DNA of 64,000 bases, taken from positions 663,175 to 727,174 of the forward strand of contig NZ_PUHY01000006.1 of assembly GCF_002967765.1 (NCBI RefSeq), in the 5' to 3' direction. Of this stretch, positions 1 through 9,155 are shown piece by piece. Below the pieces are notes generated by a model. It saw only the letters and a program-made list of their open reading frames with translations. It was not told where the DNA came from and made no database searches. The stretch's first letter is position 1; each line of letters opens with the position of its first letter. Source of the DNA: Blastopirellula marina (GTDB taxonomy: Bacteria; Planctomycetota; Planctomycetia; Pirellulales; Pirellulaceae). The translations under genes and the position numbers were made by a program.

Positions 1-636
1 CAATTCAACCTTCGCGGCAGCCGCCAGCTTCGCGCGGTGATCTTCCGATTGGCAGTGAGATAGCAAGTATGAAAAGAAGTCGGCTCGATCGAAGGAGGTC
101 GTCTTCGTCACGTAAGCAACAGCGGCGGCGATAAGCTGGGCGCCTTCAATTCCCAGCGGATGAACGTGTGTCGGCAACGAGGAGAACTCTGCTTGCTTCA
201 ACAGCTCCTCCGAATTGCCCTGGAAGATTAGCCCGACCGGCGCGACACGCATCGCCGCCCCGTTGCCGTACGAACCGCCAGGAAAGTGCTTTCTGGCGAC
301 CGCTCGATGGTCTTCGCCATCTTCCATCGCTTCGATCACCATCCGCGCTCCGCGGCCGTAGCCACGCGAAGGGACGTAGTTGGCTACGAACGCAGCGCAA
401 AGTGGTTCTTCCAAAATCTCGCCATGGTCGGCCAAGACTTCGGCTATGGCGATCGTCATTTGCGTGTCATCGGTGTACCAGATTTCATCGGTCACATAAT
501 TGATCAGCGAATCGACGTTCGAGAATCGTTGCCGCAGATGCTCGGCCGATTGGGCCTCGAAGCGGCCGCCCAAAGCATCGCCAACGGCCAGTCCGCACAG
601 ACATCCTTGAAATCGCTGTTCCAGTGAAACGCCCAA
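1..636 (-). CDS. ADP-ribosylglycohydrolase family protein (3' end outside window)
   Basis: Open frame of 212 codons running off the left edge, so the C-terminus is missing. The N-terminal motif GLAVGDALGGRFE and the metal-site motif YTDDTQM are diagnostic of the DraG/ARH fold, which removes ADP-ribose from proteins or small molecules using two divalent cations. A TAA lies two codons upstream in frame, and the only good initiator after it is TTG at 636, preceded by AGGCGG about 7 bases away. No ATG sits near the start, so this gene is easily missed. It begins 14 bases after the sialidase stop on the same strand and is probably co-transcribed with it. No signal peptide is visible, so it is likely cytoplasmic. 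Family is secure; the substrate is unknown. Confidence 0.87.
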   Translation of the reverse strand, partial: MGVSLEQRFQGCLCGLAVGDALGGRFEAQSAEHLRQRFSNVDSLINYVTDEIWYTDDTQMTIAIAEVLADHGEILEEPLCAAFVANYVPSRGYGRGARMVIEAMEDGEDHRAVARKHFPGGSYGNGAAMRVAPVGLIFQGNSEELLKQAEFSSLPTHVHPLGIEGAQLIAAAVAYVTKTTSFDRADFFSYLLSHCQSEDHRAKLAAAAKVEL

Positions 637-650
637 TGCTTACCGCCTGA

Positions 651-1814
651 CTACTTGGGTTGAGGAACCGGGACGCGGAAGAGAGTGATTGTATCGTAGG
701 CACTCTTTTCACCAACCTCGCCCAGGCAGCCTACCATGCCGTCGCCAAGAGGAGCCAAACACGAATAAGCGGAGTTCCCAGGATATAGAGTTTGTTGCCA
801 CGACCAATCCTTCCCATCATCGAAGCTACCTAGGATGGTCAGGTTGCGGCGTTTCTTCGGATCGCGCGGGCTCGAGAACAGCAGCAAGCCTGGCTGTCCG
901 TCGGTCGGCCACGAGTAGCGAATTAAGCTGGCCTGACAAACGGGCGAAATCATTTGGCGAGCATCGGTGATCTCGGACCAGGTCGCGCCGCCGTCGGTGC
1001 TGACTGATTGCGCACGGCAACCTTGGCCGCGGTACGAACGCATATCGATCACCAAGTGTCCCTGATCGCCGACCTCGATAACCTGACATTCGTTCATATC
1101 AGGATGGATGGTGCCACCCAGTTCCCAGGTCTTGCCGTGGTCGTCGCTGAAGATCACGTGCGAACCGAAACCATAGCCTTCTTTTCGTACCGATGGATCT
1201 ACCGAGTAGCTATGATCGCAGGGAATCACCAAGCGGCCTTTGTGCGGCCCATGCTTAATCTGAATACCCACGCCAGGACCGGTGGCATACCAGCCCCAGT
1301 CAGGGTTCTTGGTGCTGCTGGTAATCTCTTTTGGCTTGGTCCAAGTCTGTCCGTTATCGTCACTGTGGCAAACCCAAACCGTGCGGGTTGATTTTGCTTT
1401 CTTCAGTTTGATTTGCGATTCGTGGTCTTCGCCCAGGTTATGCGTCAGTAGCAAGTGAATGCGTCCGGTCGATTCATCCACCACAGGACAAGGGTTTCCA
1501 CAGGTGTTGTCTTCATCTTGCCAGACAACGACTTGCTCGCCCCAGGTTTTACCTTGATCGGTCGAGCGTTTCATCACCAGATCGATCGCCCCAGTATCGC
1601 TCCGCGAACTGCGTCGTCCTTCGCTAAAAGCCAACATTGTCCCATCGGCGGCTTGGATCAATGCGGGAATACGATAGGTGTGATAGCCATCTTCACCACT
1701 CTTCCATACGACGGTAGAGTCGACTTCGGCGGCGGAAGCGGACAGAGTGAAATGAGTGAAGACGAACGCAAGCAAAGCAGCAGACGCAAGCAGAGGTTTC
1801 AAGTAGGACATCAT
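651..1814 (-). CDS. Exo-alpha-sialidase (GH33-type, BNR/Asp-box repeats), secreted
   Basis: 387 aa. Residues 1-28 form a signal peptide (hydrophobic core, ASA-A cleavage). The mature part opens with YRIPALI, the arginine-containing motif of sialidases, and has four Asp-boxes of the form S-x-D-x-G-x-T-W (STDQGKTW, SDDNGQTW, SDDHGKTW, STDGGATW), as expected of a six-bladed propeller. It likely cleaves terminal sialic acids from glycans outside the cytoplasm. Two adjacent ATG codons are possible starts and make no practical difference. The ADP-ribosylglycohydrolase follows after 14 bases. No sialic-acid catabolic genes (nanA, nanE, nanK) are in the window, so the released sugar's fate is unclear. 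Some planctomycete members of this fold act on other sugars. Confidence 0.9.
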   Translation of the reverse strand: MMSYLKPLLASAALLAFVFTHFTLSASAAEVDSTVVWKSGEDGYHTYRIPALIQAADGTMLAFSEGRRSSRSDTGAIDLVMKRSTDQGKTWGEQVVVWQDEDNTCGNPCPVVDESTGRIHLLLTHNLGEDHESQIKLKKAKSTRTVWVCHSDDNGQTWTKPKEITSSTKNPDWGWYATGPGVGIQIKHGPHKGRLVIPCDHSYSVDPSVRKEGYGFGSHVIFSDDHGKTWELGGTIHPDMNECQVIEVGDQGHLVIDMRSYRGQGCRAQSVSTDGGATWSEITDARQMISPVCQASLIRYSWPTDGQPGLLLFSSPRDPKKRRNLTILGSFDDGKDWSWQQTLYPGNSAYSCLAPLGDGMVGCLGEVGEKSAYDTITLFRVPVPQPK

Positions 1815-2165
1815 CGATCTACCGGAGGGAAGGATATTAGGCGAGCGTGGTATTTGTTGGGTGAAACGGACTTAAGAGTTCCCAAGAGTCTCACAGTAGG
1901 AGCCCGAGGTCAACTATTTGGGTTGAATAAGCTTTGCAGGGCGGTCGATTTCAACCCAAGCGAAAATCGGCTGGCGCAATAGCTATTCTAATGCACGCCG
2001 AAGTGAGATACCCGGGAAATAACCGACCGCCTGGCCGAGTTAGTCGTTGCCAGGGGAATCCTCCCTGCCTTAAATTAAAGAAGACTTTATGGAGGTATCG
2101 CAACACGGATCCTGGCGGTTAGGTCCGTGCGTTTGTTTTGCCCCGCCGAATGCCCCTCATCTTAC
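1815..2165. other. Intergenic region between divergent genes
   Basis: About 350 bases between the minus-strand sialidase and the plus-strand hybrid kinase. It should hold both promoters. I see no convincing -35/-10 pair, terminator or repeat in it. A GTG at 2127 would extend the kinase by 13 residues but is not favoured. Confidence 0.4.
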
Positions 2166-5100
2166 ATGCGAATCGTTCACAAGTTGCTTCTGGCGACCGT
2201 TTTGCCAGCCCTGTTGATCTGGGTTGTTGGCTATTACGCCGTAGCGGTGAGCGAACATAGCTTACGCGAGATCATTGAAGATCGCTCCGCTGCCAGGGCG
2301 GCGGCCGTGATGGACGAAATCGATCGAGCGTTACGTACGCACGTTGCTAATCTTAAGGCGCTGACTCGCAGCAACTTGGTTCTGGAAACATTAGATGCCG
2401 CGAATGAAGAGTTTGCCATGTACTCCGATCCTGCGGCCGAGGTCGCTCGACTGGACGAAGAGTGGCAGACCGGTACCGTGCCGGAGCAGCAGAAGTTACT
2501 GTCACGATTCTTAGATAACGAGCTCTCACAAGAATTACGTGTTCGACTGGAGAAACTTCAGGAAGCAACCGGCTACGCGGTGTATGGCGAAATCTTCTTT
2601 ACCAATCAGTACGGCGGGATCGCCGCGCTGACCAGCCGCACATCGGACTATCGACAAGATGACGAGATGTGGTGGCAGGAAGCTGCCAAGCATGGCGTGT
2701 TTATCGGAGATGTTTCCTTCGACGACAGTGCTCGTGTCTACTCGGTCGATATCTGCATGTCGGTCGAGACACAGGAGGGGAAGCTGGCCGGCGTGATGAA
2801 AGCGGTGCTCAACATCCAAGAAGTCTTCAGCATCATCGATGGCCAATCGCGCGTTGACACCAACGCACATACCGAGTTCTTTCTGTTTACACACGACTAT
2901 CGCATCATCCGCGGACCTCCCGGAGTTTCCGCACCGCTGGCGGATGGGCGAAAGTATTTTCAGAACCTCGATCAAGACTTCACCCAGAAAGGGATCATCG
3001 CCACCCGACACCGCCCCAACGGCGAAGGTGAGGTGCTTGCCGCTTATGCGACTTCCACCGGCGAGACAGGTTCGCCACAAAACTTGCACTGGATTGTGAT
3101 GGTCCAACAAGAGGCCGCGCAAGTGTTTGCCCCCATTCGGATCATGCGGCAGAACATTTGGTCACTGGCACTATTCGCAACGCTGTTAACGCTGGCAGTT
3201 GCCGGTGGGTTCTCATGGTCCCTTTCGCGCAGGATCCGGGAGATCACGGACGCATCCGCTGCGATTGGCGAAGGGGATTGGGAAGCCAAAGTTCCCGTGC
3301 GAGGCAGCGACGAAGCGACCACGCTGGCCAAGCAGTTTAATCAGATGACCGAACAGTTGACCGAAATGAATCAGCAGCTCGTTCGGGCCAAAGAGCAAGC
3401 CGAGTCGGCCAATCAGTCCAAGAGCGACTTCCTGGCCAACATGAGTCACGAAATTCGCACACCGATGAACGGCATCATCGGAATGACCGAGTTGCTACTG
3501 AACACTGACTTGACGGTGGAGCAGCGCGAGTACCAAAAACTGGTGCAAAGCTCGGCCGACTCTTTGCTCGTGCTGCTAAACGACATCCTCGACTTTTCGA
3601 AGATCGAAGCGGGCAAGATGGAACTGGAGCAGATGCCGTTCCGTCTGCGCGAGGTGCTGGGCTCGACGGTCCATACGCTCGCGAGTCGTGCTTCGCAGAA
3701 AGGAATCGAACTGGCGGCCCGCATCTTACCCGAAGTCCCCGATGGCCTGGTCGGCGATGCGGGACGATTACGGCAAATCATCGTCAACCTCGTTGGGAAT
3801 GCCATCAAGTTCACCGACCGAGGCGAAGTGGTGATGAAAGTCGAGAATGAATCGTTCTCAGGCGACAAAATTCGACTCCATTTTTCGGTCCATGACACCG
3901 GGATCGGGATTACTTCCAAGCAGCAGAAGACAATCTTCGAGGCGTTCACCCAGGCCGATGCCTCTACCACGCGGCAATACGGCGGCACAGGGTTGGGCCT
4001 GGCGATTTCGTCGCAGCTGACCAAGATGATGGGTGGCCGCATCTGGGTGGAAAGTGAACTGGGGGAAGGCAGCACCTTCCACTTTATTGTGGAATTCCGC
4101 CGAGCAGCCGATGCCGCCCCAACCACACCGGCGGGGCTCGATACGCTGTATGACTTGAAGGTGCTTGTCGTTGACGATAACCTCACCAATCGCATCATCT
4201 GCGAAGAGATGCTCAACAGCTGGGGCATGAAGCCGACGGTGGTTGGCAGCGGCCCGAATGCACTGGTCGAGATCGACAAAGCCAAACAAAACAAGGCGCC
4301 GTTCAAGCTGGTGCTGATCGACGTGATGATGCCCGGGATGGACGGGATCGAACTGGTGGAACACATTCGCCGCATTGCTGATCCCTCGCAACTGACGATC
4401 ATGCTGCTTTCGTCGGCCGATCGTCCGATTGAAGCTCAGCTGGCTGATCGCTTGGGAATTGCCAAGAGCATTACTAAGCCGATCACCCAGTCGATGTTAC
4501 TCAATGGTATTGCCTCGGCTCTCGGGACCATGCGCGGCGACTCCAAGCAGCTGAACCGCTTCTCGCCAGACGGCAGCACGGAATTTCGCGCTCGAAATAT
4601 CTTGCTGGCCGAAGATGGCGTGGTGAATCGTAAGGTGGCCGAAAGCTTGTTGGAGAATCGCGGACACCGAGTCACTTCCGTCGAGAATGGCCGCCTGGCC
4701 GTCGATGCGTTCCGCGCAGGCACCTTCGACGTGATCTTGATGGATGTGCAGATGCCGGTTCTCGACGGATTTGCCGCGACCACCGAGATTCGCGAGCTGG
4801 AAGGAGACTCTCCGCACAAGATTCCGATCATCGCCCTGACCGCGCACGCAATGAAGGGGGATCGTGAACGCTGCTTGGCGGTGGGCATGAACGAGTACGT
4901 CTCGAAACCATTTCGTCCGCAAGAGCTGTTCGCCGCGGTTGAACGCGTTCACGAAGATGAAAGCCCGCCTGAGCCAAGTGTCGAGCCGCAAGTGCACTCC
5001 AATGGAGCCCCACCCATGGATCAGCAGCGAGCGTTAGAGAACGTCGGCGGGAACCACGAGATCTTGCAAGAGATGATCGAGCTGTTTATTGGGGAATGCC

Positions 5101-5351
5101 CAAAGCAAATGCACGAGATCGAATCCGCGCATGCCGACGGCGACTTGCAGCGGCTGACCCGTTCGGCGCATACCCTGAAAGGGTCGGTCGCGTTGTTCGC
5201 GGCCGACGCGGCCACGGAGGCAGCCAAACGAATCGAATTTATGGGTCGTAACAACAACGTCGATGAATTCGACGCAGCTTGGGCTGAGTTGCAGGAAGAT
5301 ATCGATCAGCTAATGTCTGCACTCGGCGAAATCCGATCCAATGGTAAATAG
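2166..5351 (+). CDS. Hybrid sensor histidine kinase with two receivers and Hpt domain
   Basis: 1061 aa from ATG 2166 (a GTG at 2127 adds 13 residues; ATG is preferred because the first membrane segment starts at once: MRIVHKLLLATVLPALLIW). Order: TM1; extracytoplasmic sensor of about 290 residues that looks like a double-Cache domain; TM2 near 330-355; HAMP; HisKA with phospho-His 428 in MSHEIRTPMNG; HATPase with N-box NLVGNAIKFT, DTGIGI and GGTGLGLAIS; receiver 1 with Asp719 (DVMMPGMDG); receiver 2 with Asp860 (DVQMPVLDG); C-terminal Hpt with His1002 in AHTLKGS. All phosphorelay residues are present. It starts a three-gene phosphorelay cluster, so the Hpt may pass phosphate to the receivers encoded downstream. 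Ligand unknown. Confidence 0.95.
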   Translation: MRIVHKLLLATVLPALLIWVVGYYAVAVSEHSLREIIEDRSAARAAAVMDEIDRALRTHVANLKALTRSNLVLETLDAANEEFAMYSDPAAEVARLDEEWQTGTVPEQQKLLSRFLDNELSQELRVRLEKLQEATGYAVYGEIFFTNQYGGIAALTSRTSDYRQDDEMWWQEAAKHGVFIGDVSFDDSARVYSVDICMSVETQEGKLAGVMKAVLNIQEVFSIIDGQSRVDTNAHTEFFLFTHDYRIIRGPPGVSAPLADGRKYFQNLDQDFTQKGIIATRHRPNGEGEVLAAYATSTGETGSPQNLHWIVMVQQEAAQVFAPIRIMRQNIWSLALFATLLTLAVAGGFSWSLSRRIREITDASAAIGEGDWEAKVPVRGSDEATTLAKQFNQMTEQLTEMNQQLVRAKEQAESANQSKSDFLANMSHEIRTPMNGIIGMTELLLNTDLTVEQREYQKLVQSSADSLLVLLNDILDFSKIEAGKMELEQMPFRLREVLGSTVHTLASRASQKGIELAARILPEVPDGLVGDAGRLRQIIVNLVGNAIKFTDRGEVVMKVENESFSGDKIRLHFSVHDTGIGITSKQQKTIFEAFTQADASTTRQYGGTGLGLAISSQLTKMMGGRIWVESELGEGSTFHFIVEFRRAADAAPTTPAGLDTLYDLKVLVVDDNLTNRIICEEMLNSWGMKPTVVGSGPNALVEIDKAKQNKAPFKLVLIDVMMPGMDGIELVEHIRRIADPSQLTIMLLSSADRPIEAQLADRLGIAKSITKPITQSMLLNGIASALGTMRGDSKQLNRFSPDGSTEFRARNILLAEDGVVNRKVAESLLENRGHRVTSVENGRLAVDAFRAGTFDVILMDVQMPVLDGFAATTEIRELEGDSPHKIPIIALTAHAMKGDRERCLAVGMNEYVSKPFRPQELFAAVERVHEDESPPEPSVEPQVHSNGAPPMDQQRALENVGGNHEILQEMIELFIGECPKQMHEIESAHADGDLQRLTRSAHTLKGSVALFAADAATEAAKRIEFMGRNNNVDEFDAAWAELQEDIDQLMSALGEIRSNGK

Positions 5352-5434
5352 CAACTTGGCATCACCGACGCAGGTCCCATGATCGCAGCCCCCCCAAACG
5401 CGACGCCCTGTTTGCCCTTTTTCCGAAAAGCACC

Positions 5435-6679
5435 ATGAGAATCCTCGTAGCCGAAGACGGATTGATGATGCGACGAATCCTCGTTCGCGCATTGGCCGGC
5501 TGGGACTACGATGTCACCGAGGTCGAAGACGGAGCCCAGGCCTGGGCCGAGTTCGAGAAAGAACCATTCCGCATGGTGCTGACCGACTGGGTGATGCCCG
5601 AGAGTGACGGCTTGGAACTCATTCGCCGCATTCGCTCGGCCAACCTTCCCTTTTATGTCTATATCATCCTGCTGACAGCCAAGTCGGAAAAAGAAGACCT
5701 GGTGGTCGGCATGGAAGCCGGAGCCGACGACTTTCTGGTCAAACCGGTTGACCACAACGAACTGCGTGTTCGTCTGCGTGAAGGAGAGCGAATCGTTCGG
5801 CTCGAGCAAGAACTCGCCGACCAGAATCGCCAGCTACGCGAAACGCAAGCAGCCCTCGTTCAAAGCGAAAAGCTGGCCAGCCTCGGTCAAATGGCCGCCG
5901 GGATGGCTCACGAAATCAACAATCCCATCGCCTTGGTAGCCAACAACTTGGCCGTCTTGAAAAGGGACGTCGCCTCAGCGTTCGAGATCCTTGACTTGGT
6001 ACGAACTGCCCAGGAAGATCTGGCGAAAACCAACCCGGAACTGGCCCAACAAGTTGCCGAGTTGGCCGAAGAATGCGATTACGCCTGGATTCGGGACGAG
6101 TCGCCGGCGTTGTTCGACCGTTCGTTGGCGGGGCTGAAACGGGTTCGAGATATCGTTCAGAATCTACGGTCGTTTGCCCGCTTGGACGAAGCGAAGCTCG
6201 ATTACCTCGACCTTCCTGAGGCCGTTACCGCGGTGGCGCAGATCTTGCAGCATGAACTCAGTAGCAAACAAATCAACTTGAAGATCGAGCCGGACAACGT
6301 CCCGCAAATCTTGTGCGAACCAGGCAAAATCCAGCAGGTGCTCCATCATTTACTGCTGAACGCGATCCAAGCCAGCGACAATGGGGGGACGATTAGCATA
6401 CGAACCTCACGTTGTGACACGGGGGTCGCGATCGATGTGCAGGATCATGGGGCGGGAATTCCCAGCAGTGATTTAGCCCATATCTTCGAGCCGTTTTTCA
6501 CAACCCGCGCCGTCGGAAGTGGTCAGGGCTTAGGATTAGCGGTTAGCTATGGGATTGTGCGCGACCATGGCGGTTCGATCGAAGTCAGCAGCGAACTGGG
6601 CTTGGGCAGTACCTTTCGTGTACAATTACCTGTACGTCCGCTCGCAAGTCAGTCAGTGGGAGGAAGCCATGAAAGCTAA
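5435..6679 (+). CDS. Receiver-histidine kinase (REC-HisKA-HATPase), cytoplasmic
   Basis: 414 aa with no membrane segment. An N-terminal receiver (residues 1-118, Asp51 in LTDWVMPESDG, Lys in LVKPVDH) joins through a coiled-coil linker to a kinase core with His159 in GMAHEINNPI, N-box LLLNAIQAS and G-box GQGLGLAVS. This layout, receiver first and kinase second, is typical of orphan kinases that take phosphate from another protein and signal on. It lies 83 bases after the hybrid kinase, and its last 11 bases overlap the start of the next receiver gene, implying translational coupling. It is likely the middle component of a relay: Hpt to receiver to kinase to output receiver. Confidence 0.93.
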   Translation: MRILVAEDGLMMRRILVRALAGWDYDVTEVEDGAQAWAEFEKEPFRMVLTDWVMPESDGLELIRRIRSANLPFYVYIILLTAKSEKEDLVVGMEAGADDFLVKPVDHNELRVRLREGERIVRLEQELADQNRQLRETQAALVQSEKLASLGQMAAGMAHEINNPIALVANNLAVLKRDVASAFEILDLVRTAQEDLAKTNPELAQQVAELAEECDYAWIRDESPALFDRSLAGLKRVRDIVQNLRSFARLDEAKLDYLDLPEAVTAVAQILQHELSSKQINLKIEPDNVPQILCEPGKIQQVLHHLLLNAIQASDNGGTISIRTSRCDTGVAIDVQDHGAGIPSSDLAHIFEPFFTTRAVGSGQGLGLAVSYGIVRDHGGSIEVSSELGLGSTFRVQLPVRPLASQSVGGSHES

Positions 6680-7235
6680 GCCAGCCATTCTATTGGTGGA
6701 TGACGAGCCAGACATTTTGCACTCGCTTATCGGACTGTTGCGCCGCGAATTCACAGTGTTCACGGCCGAGTCGGGTCAAGAAGCGTTGCAGATCATGGCC
6801 GACAACACGATCCACGTGTTGATGACCGATCAGCGAATGCCCGAGATGACCGGTGCCGAACTGACCCGCCAGGCGTATCATCGATTCCCGGCAACGACTC
6901 GAATTCTGTTCACCGGCTACGCTGATATCAAATCGGTAATCGAAGCGATCAATTCGGGTGGGCTGTACCGTTACGTGACCAAGCCGTGGGATCCGGACGA
7001 CTTGATTGAACTGCTGCACGAGGCGGTTCGGTTGTACGAGAAGGAAGCGGCTCAGCAAGCTTTGGTTCAGGAAATGCAGCAGTATGTATCGCTGGGACGC
7101 CAAGTCACACAGCAGCTAACGCAAGCCCCCGGCGGGCACGCTGTTGACCATGACCTCTTGGAAGCATTCAATCAGGCGGGTAACCTGCTGGAAGACTTAA
7201 CCCACGAGACGTGCAAACCAGTGGCCGGAGAGTAA
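6669..7235 (+). CDS. Response regulator, single receiver with C-terminal helical tail
   Basis: 188 aa. The start at ATG 6669 is fixed by GGAGGAAG just upstream and overlaps the end of the kinase gene. Residues 5-120 are a receiver of the RpfG/HupR-like type: DDE near 11-13, Asp54 in MTDQRMPEM, TG at FTGYAD and Lys in VTKPWDPDD. The remaining 65 residues (from EKEAAQQALVQEMQQY) are helical or coiled coil with no HD-GYP, GGDEF or DNA-binding motif. Its output is therefore probably protein-protein interaction. It is the natural phospho-acceptor for the kinase whose gene it overlaps. Confidence 0.92.
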   Translation: MKAKPAILLVDDEPDILHSLIGLLRREFTVFTAESGQEALQIMADNTIHVLMTDQRMPEMTGAELTRQAYHRFPATTRILFTGYADIKSVIEAINSGGLYRYVTKPWDPDDLIELLHEAVRLYEKEAAQQALVQEMQQYVSLGRQVTQQLTQAPGGHAVDHDLLEAFNQAGNLLEDLTHETCKPVAGE

Positions 7236-7753
7236 CCCCCTTGTCCAACAAACGCCCCGTCCTGCTTACGGTCCTGATCGAGCCCCAATCGTTCCGGTGG
7301 TATGTGGCCGGAATCGATCTGACGGGTACCGTGACTCCCCTGCTCTGCTCGCAAGAGGGGAACTTCGATGGATACGTCGATCAAGCGTTCGACGACCAGA
7401 CAAGCTATTTGCGACATCACTTGGCAGGCGTGCTGCAGCGAGGCTGCGATCGGCTGTGGGGCCGACAAGAAAAGCCATGCCAGATTGTCTTCGTGGCAGA
7501 TGGGATGTTCCTGGATGCTCCACCAGAGCTAACCAATCGCGTGGCCGAGCACTTCGTCGAATGGATGACCAGCCCGCCGGTTGTCTTCTTTGTACGCGAA
7601 TCGGAGCAAGGCGATGCCGAACTCAAGCCAATCGCCGGTGAAATCACACCGGAGTGGCGCGAGGCAGTCGTCACTGGCCTGCCTCGAATGATCTCACAAT
7701 GTGGCGAAGACGATCCGTGGGAATTGATCACGACCAAGCCCAGTGTCACGTGA
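7211..7753 (+). CDS. Conserved-looking protein of unknown function
   Basis: 180 aa from GTG 7211, which overlaps the upstream receiver gene by 25 bases. A TTG at 7241 with GGAG about 10 bases before it would give 170 aa and remove the overlap; this is a strong alternative. There is no signal peptide or membrane segment. The N-terminal strand-rich part (VLLTVLIEPQSFRWYVAGID) and the stretch IVFVADGMFLDAPPELT suggest a compact alpha/beta fold, but I recognise no family. Position after three signalling genes on the same strand suggests co-expression with the phosphorelay. The next gene is convergent. Confidence 0.7.
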   Translation: MQTSGRRVTPLSNKRPVLLTVLIEPQSFRWYVAGIDLTGTVTPLLCSQEGNFDGYVDQAFDDQTSYLRHHLAGVLQRGCDRLWGRQEKPCQIVFVADGMFLDAPPELTNRVAEHFVEWMTSPPVVFFVRESEQGDAELKPIAGEITPEWREAVVTGLPRMISQCGEDDPWELITTKPSVT

Positions 7754-7821
7754 CGAGGCCCTGGGCCTTTTGATTTGGCCTAGCATGTTGTTGGCTGACG
7801 AACTTGGTGGCGTACCGGCCG

Positions 7822-9120
7822 TTATGCGGTAGGCTCCAAACCGTTCATCGTTCCGGTGCTGGTTGCGAATTGATCAACGTCCAAACCAGACTGTTGCAGG
7901 ACCGATAGATAGAGGTTTGGTAGCGGGTAATTGTTGTTCTTATCGAATGCCAAGTGCTGACCATGCTCGAAGCCGCCACCGGCGAACAAGACGGGCATGT
8001 TGCGATTCGAGTGGCTGGAAGCGTTGCCCAAGTTGCTGGTCAGCAGTACCGAAGTGCTATCCAAGAGGCTTCCTTCTTCTTCCTGGACCGAGTCCAAACC
8101 ACGTACGAAATCGCCCCAAGCTTGAACGATACTCGTTTCGATCAGGGCCAGCTGGGCAAGCTTCTCTTCGTCCATGCCATGGTGGCTGAGTGAGTGATAC
8201 CCTTCACCGACACCTTCAATCGGAACCACGCCGCCGGAACCACCCAAGTGGTACGAGACGAAGCGGGTCGAGTCGGTGGAAAGAGCCAGGCGAATCATAT
8301 CGCTCATCAGACGTTGCCGACCGATGAAATCGTTCGGGTTGCTGATGTCGAGTGGCTTTGGGATATCGACCTTCGGCTTAGGCAGATGTGCCCACTGCTC
8401 AGCGTCGACCATCCGTTGTTCGAGTTCTCGGACACTGTTGAAGTATGCCGCCAAGCGATCACGGTCGCCGGCGCCGAGTTCTCGTGAGAGCGACTTCGCA
8501 TCTTCGGCGACCAGGTCCATGATACTCTTGCCTTGGCGAGCGCGATGCAACTGCTTGGCCTGTTCCGCCGGCGAATCGCTGACGAACAATTGCATAAACA
8601 GTCGGGCCGGCGAGCTCTCGGCCGGGATCATCGAGCCGTTCTCGGTATAGGAAGGGCTGTTGGTTCCGGCCGAACTGAGGACCAACGAAGGAAAGCGGGT
8701 ATGATGCCCCATATGCTTAGCGAGCAACTGATCGATGGAAACGGTCGTTCGCGACTGGGCGCCGGTCCCCATGGGCGTAGCGGACAGCAAGCTGGCTTCC
8801 GCTCGGTGACCGCCGGAGACTTGCGGATGGGACGTTCCGGAAATCACGGAGAAGCGATCTTTAATATCCTGCAGCTTTTCCAGGTACAGCGACGGCTTGT
8901 AATCACGCCCTTCCCCCTCGGGATTCAAATTGTCGGCATGCAGACCGAGACCTAAGGTCATCGCAACAAAGCGGCGTGGCTGCTTCGGTTTGTCGTTGTC
9001 GGCAAACGCTTTGTTCATGGCCGACAGCCACGGAATGGCCATGCCTACCCCAGCTGTGCTGCGGAGGATTGTGCGGCGGCTCAGTTTCTTTCCGAAGTTG
9101 AAATAAACTTGGCGCGACAT
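7822..9120 (-). CDS. DUF1552 domain protein, Tat-exported
   Basis: 432 aa. A twin-arginine signal ([20 protein letters not shown]) occupies residues 14-40, so the folded protein is exported. The body matches DUF1552, a planctomycete/verrucomicrobial family related to the DUF1501/alkaline-phosphatase-like group: it has [33 protein letters not shown] and the late [23 protein letters not shown]. It lies 35 bases downstream of the DUF1592 cytochrome-like gene on the same strand, the standard pairing for these families. The cytochrome-like partner presumably hands electrons or substrate to it outside the cytoplasm. The reaction is unknown for this family. Confidence 0.92.
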   Translation of the reverse strand: MSRQVYFNFGKKLSRRTILRSTAGVGMAIPWLSAMNKAFADNDKPKQPRRFVAMTLGLGLHADNLNPEGEGRDYKPSLYLEKLQDIKDRFSVISGTSHPQVSGGHRAEASLLSATPMGTGAQSRTTVSIDQLLAKHMGHHTRFPSLVLSSAGTNSPSYTENGSMIPAESSPARLFMQLFVSDSPAEQAKQLHRARQGKSIMDLVAEDAKSLSRELGAGDRDRLAAYFNSVRELEQRMVDAEQWAHLPKPKVDIPKPLDISNPNDFIGRQRLMSDMIRLALSTDSTRFVSYHLGGSGGVVPIEGVGEGYHSLSHHGMDEEKLAQLALIETSIVQAWGDFVRGLDSVQEEEGSLLDSTSVLLTSNLGNASSHSNRNMPVLFAGGGFEHGQHLAFDKNNNYPLPNLYLSVLQQSGLDVDQFATSTGTMNGLEPTA

Positions 9121-9155
9121 GGCGTCGTATCTTTCTGTTTCACTAAAAGGAAACG

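Noticed and set aside
3446..4402. A 318-codon open frame on the minus strand inside the hybrid kinase
   Set aside because: It lies opposite conserved kinase and receiver motifs and its Ser/Arg/Pro-rich translation matches nothing. It is an antisense shadow of a high-GC gene.
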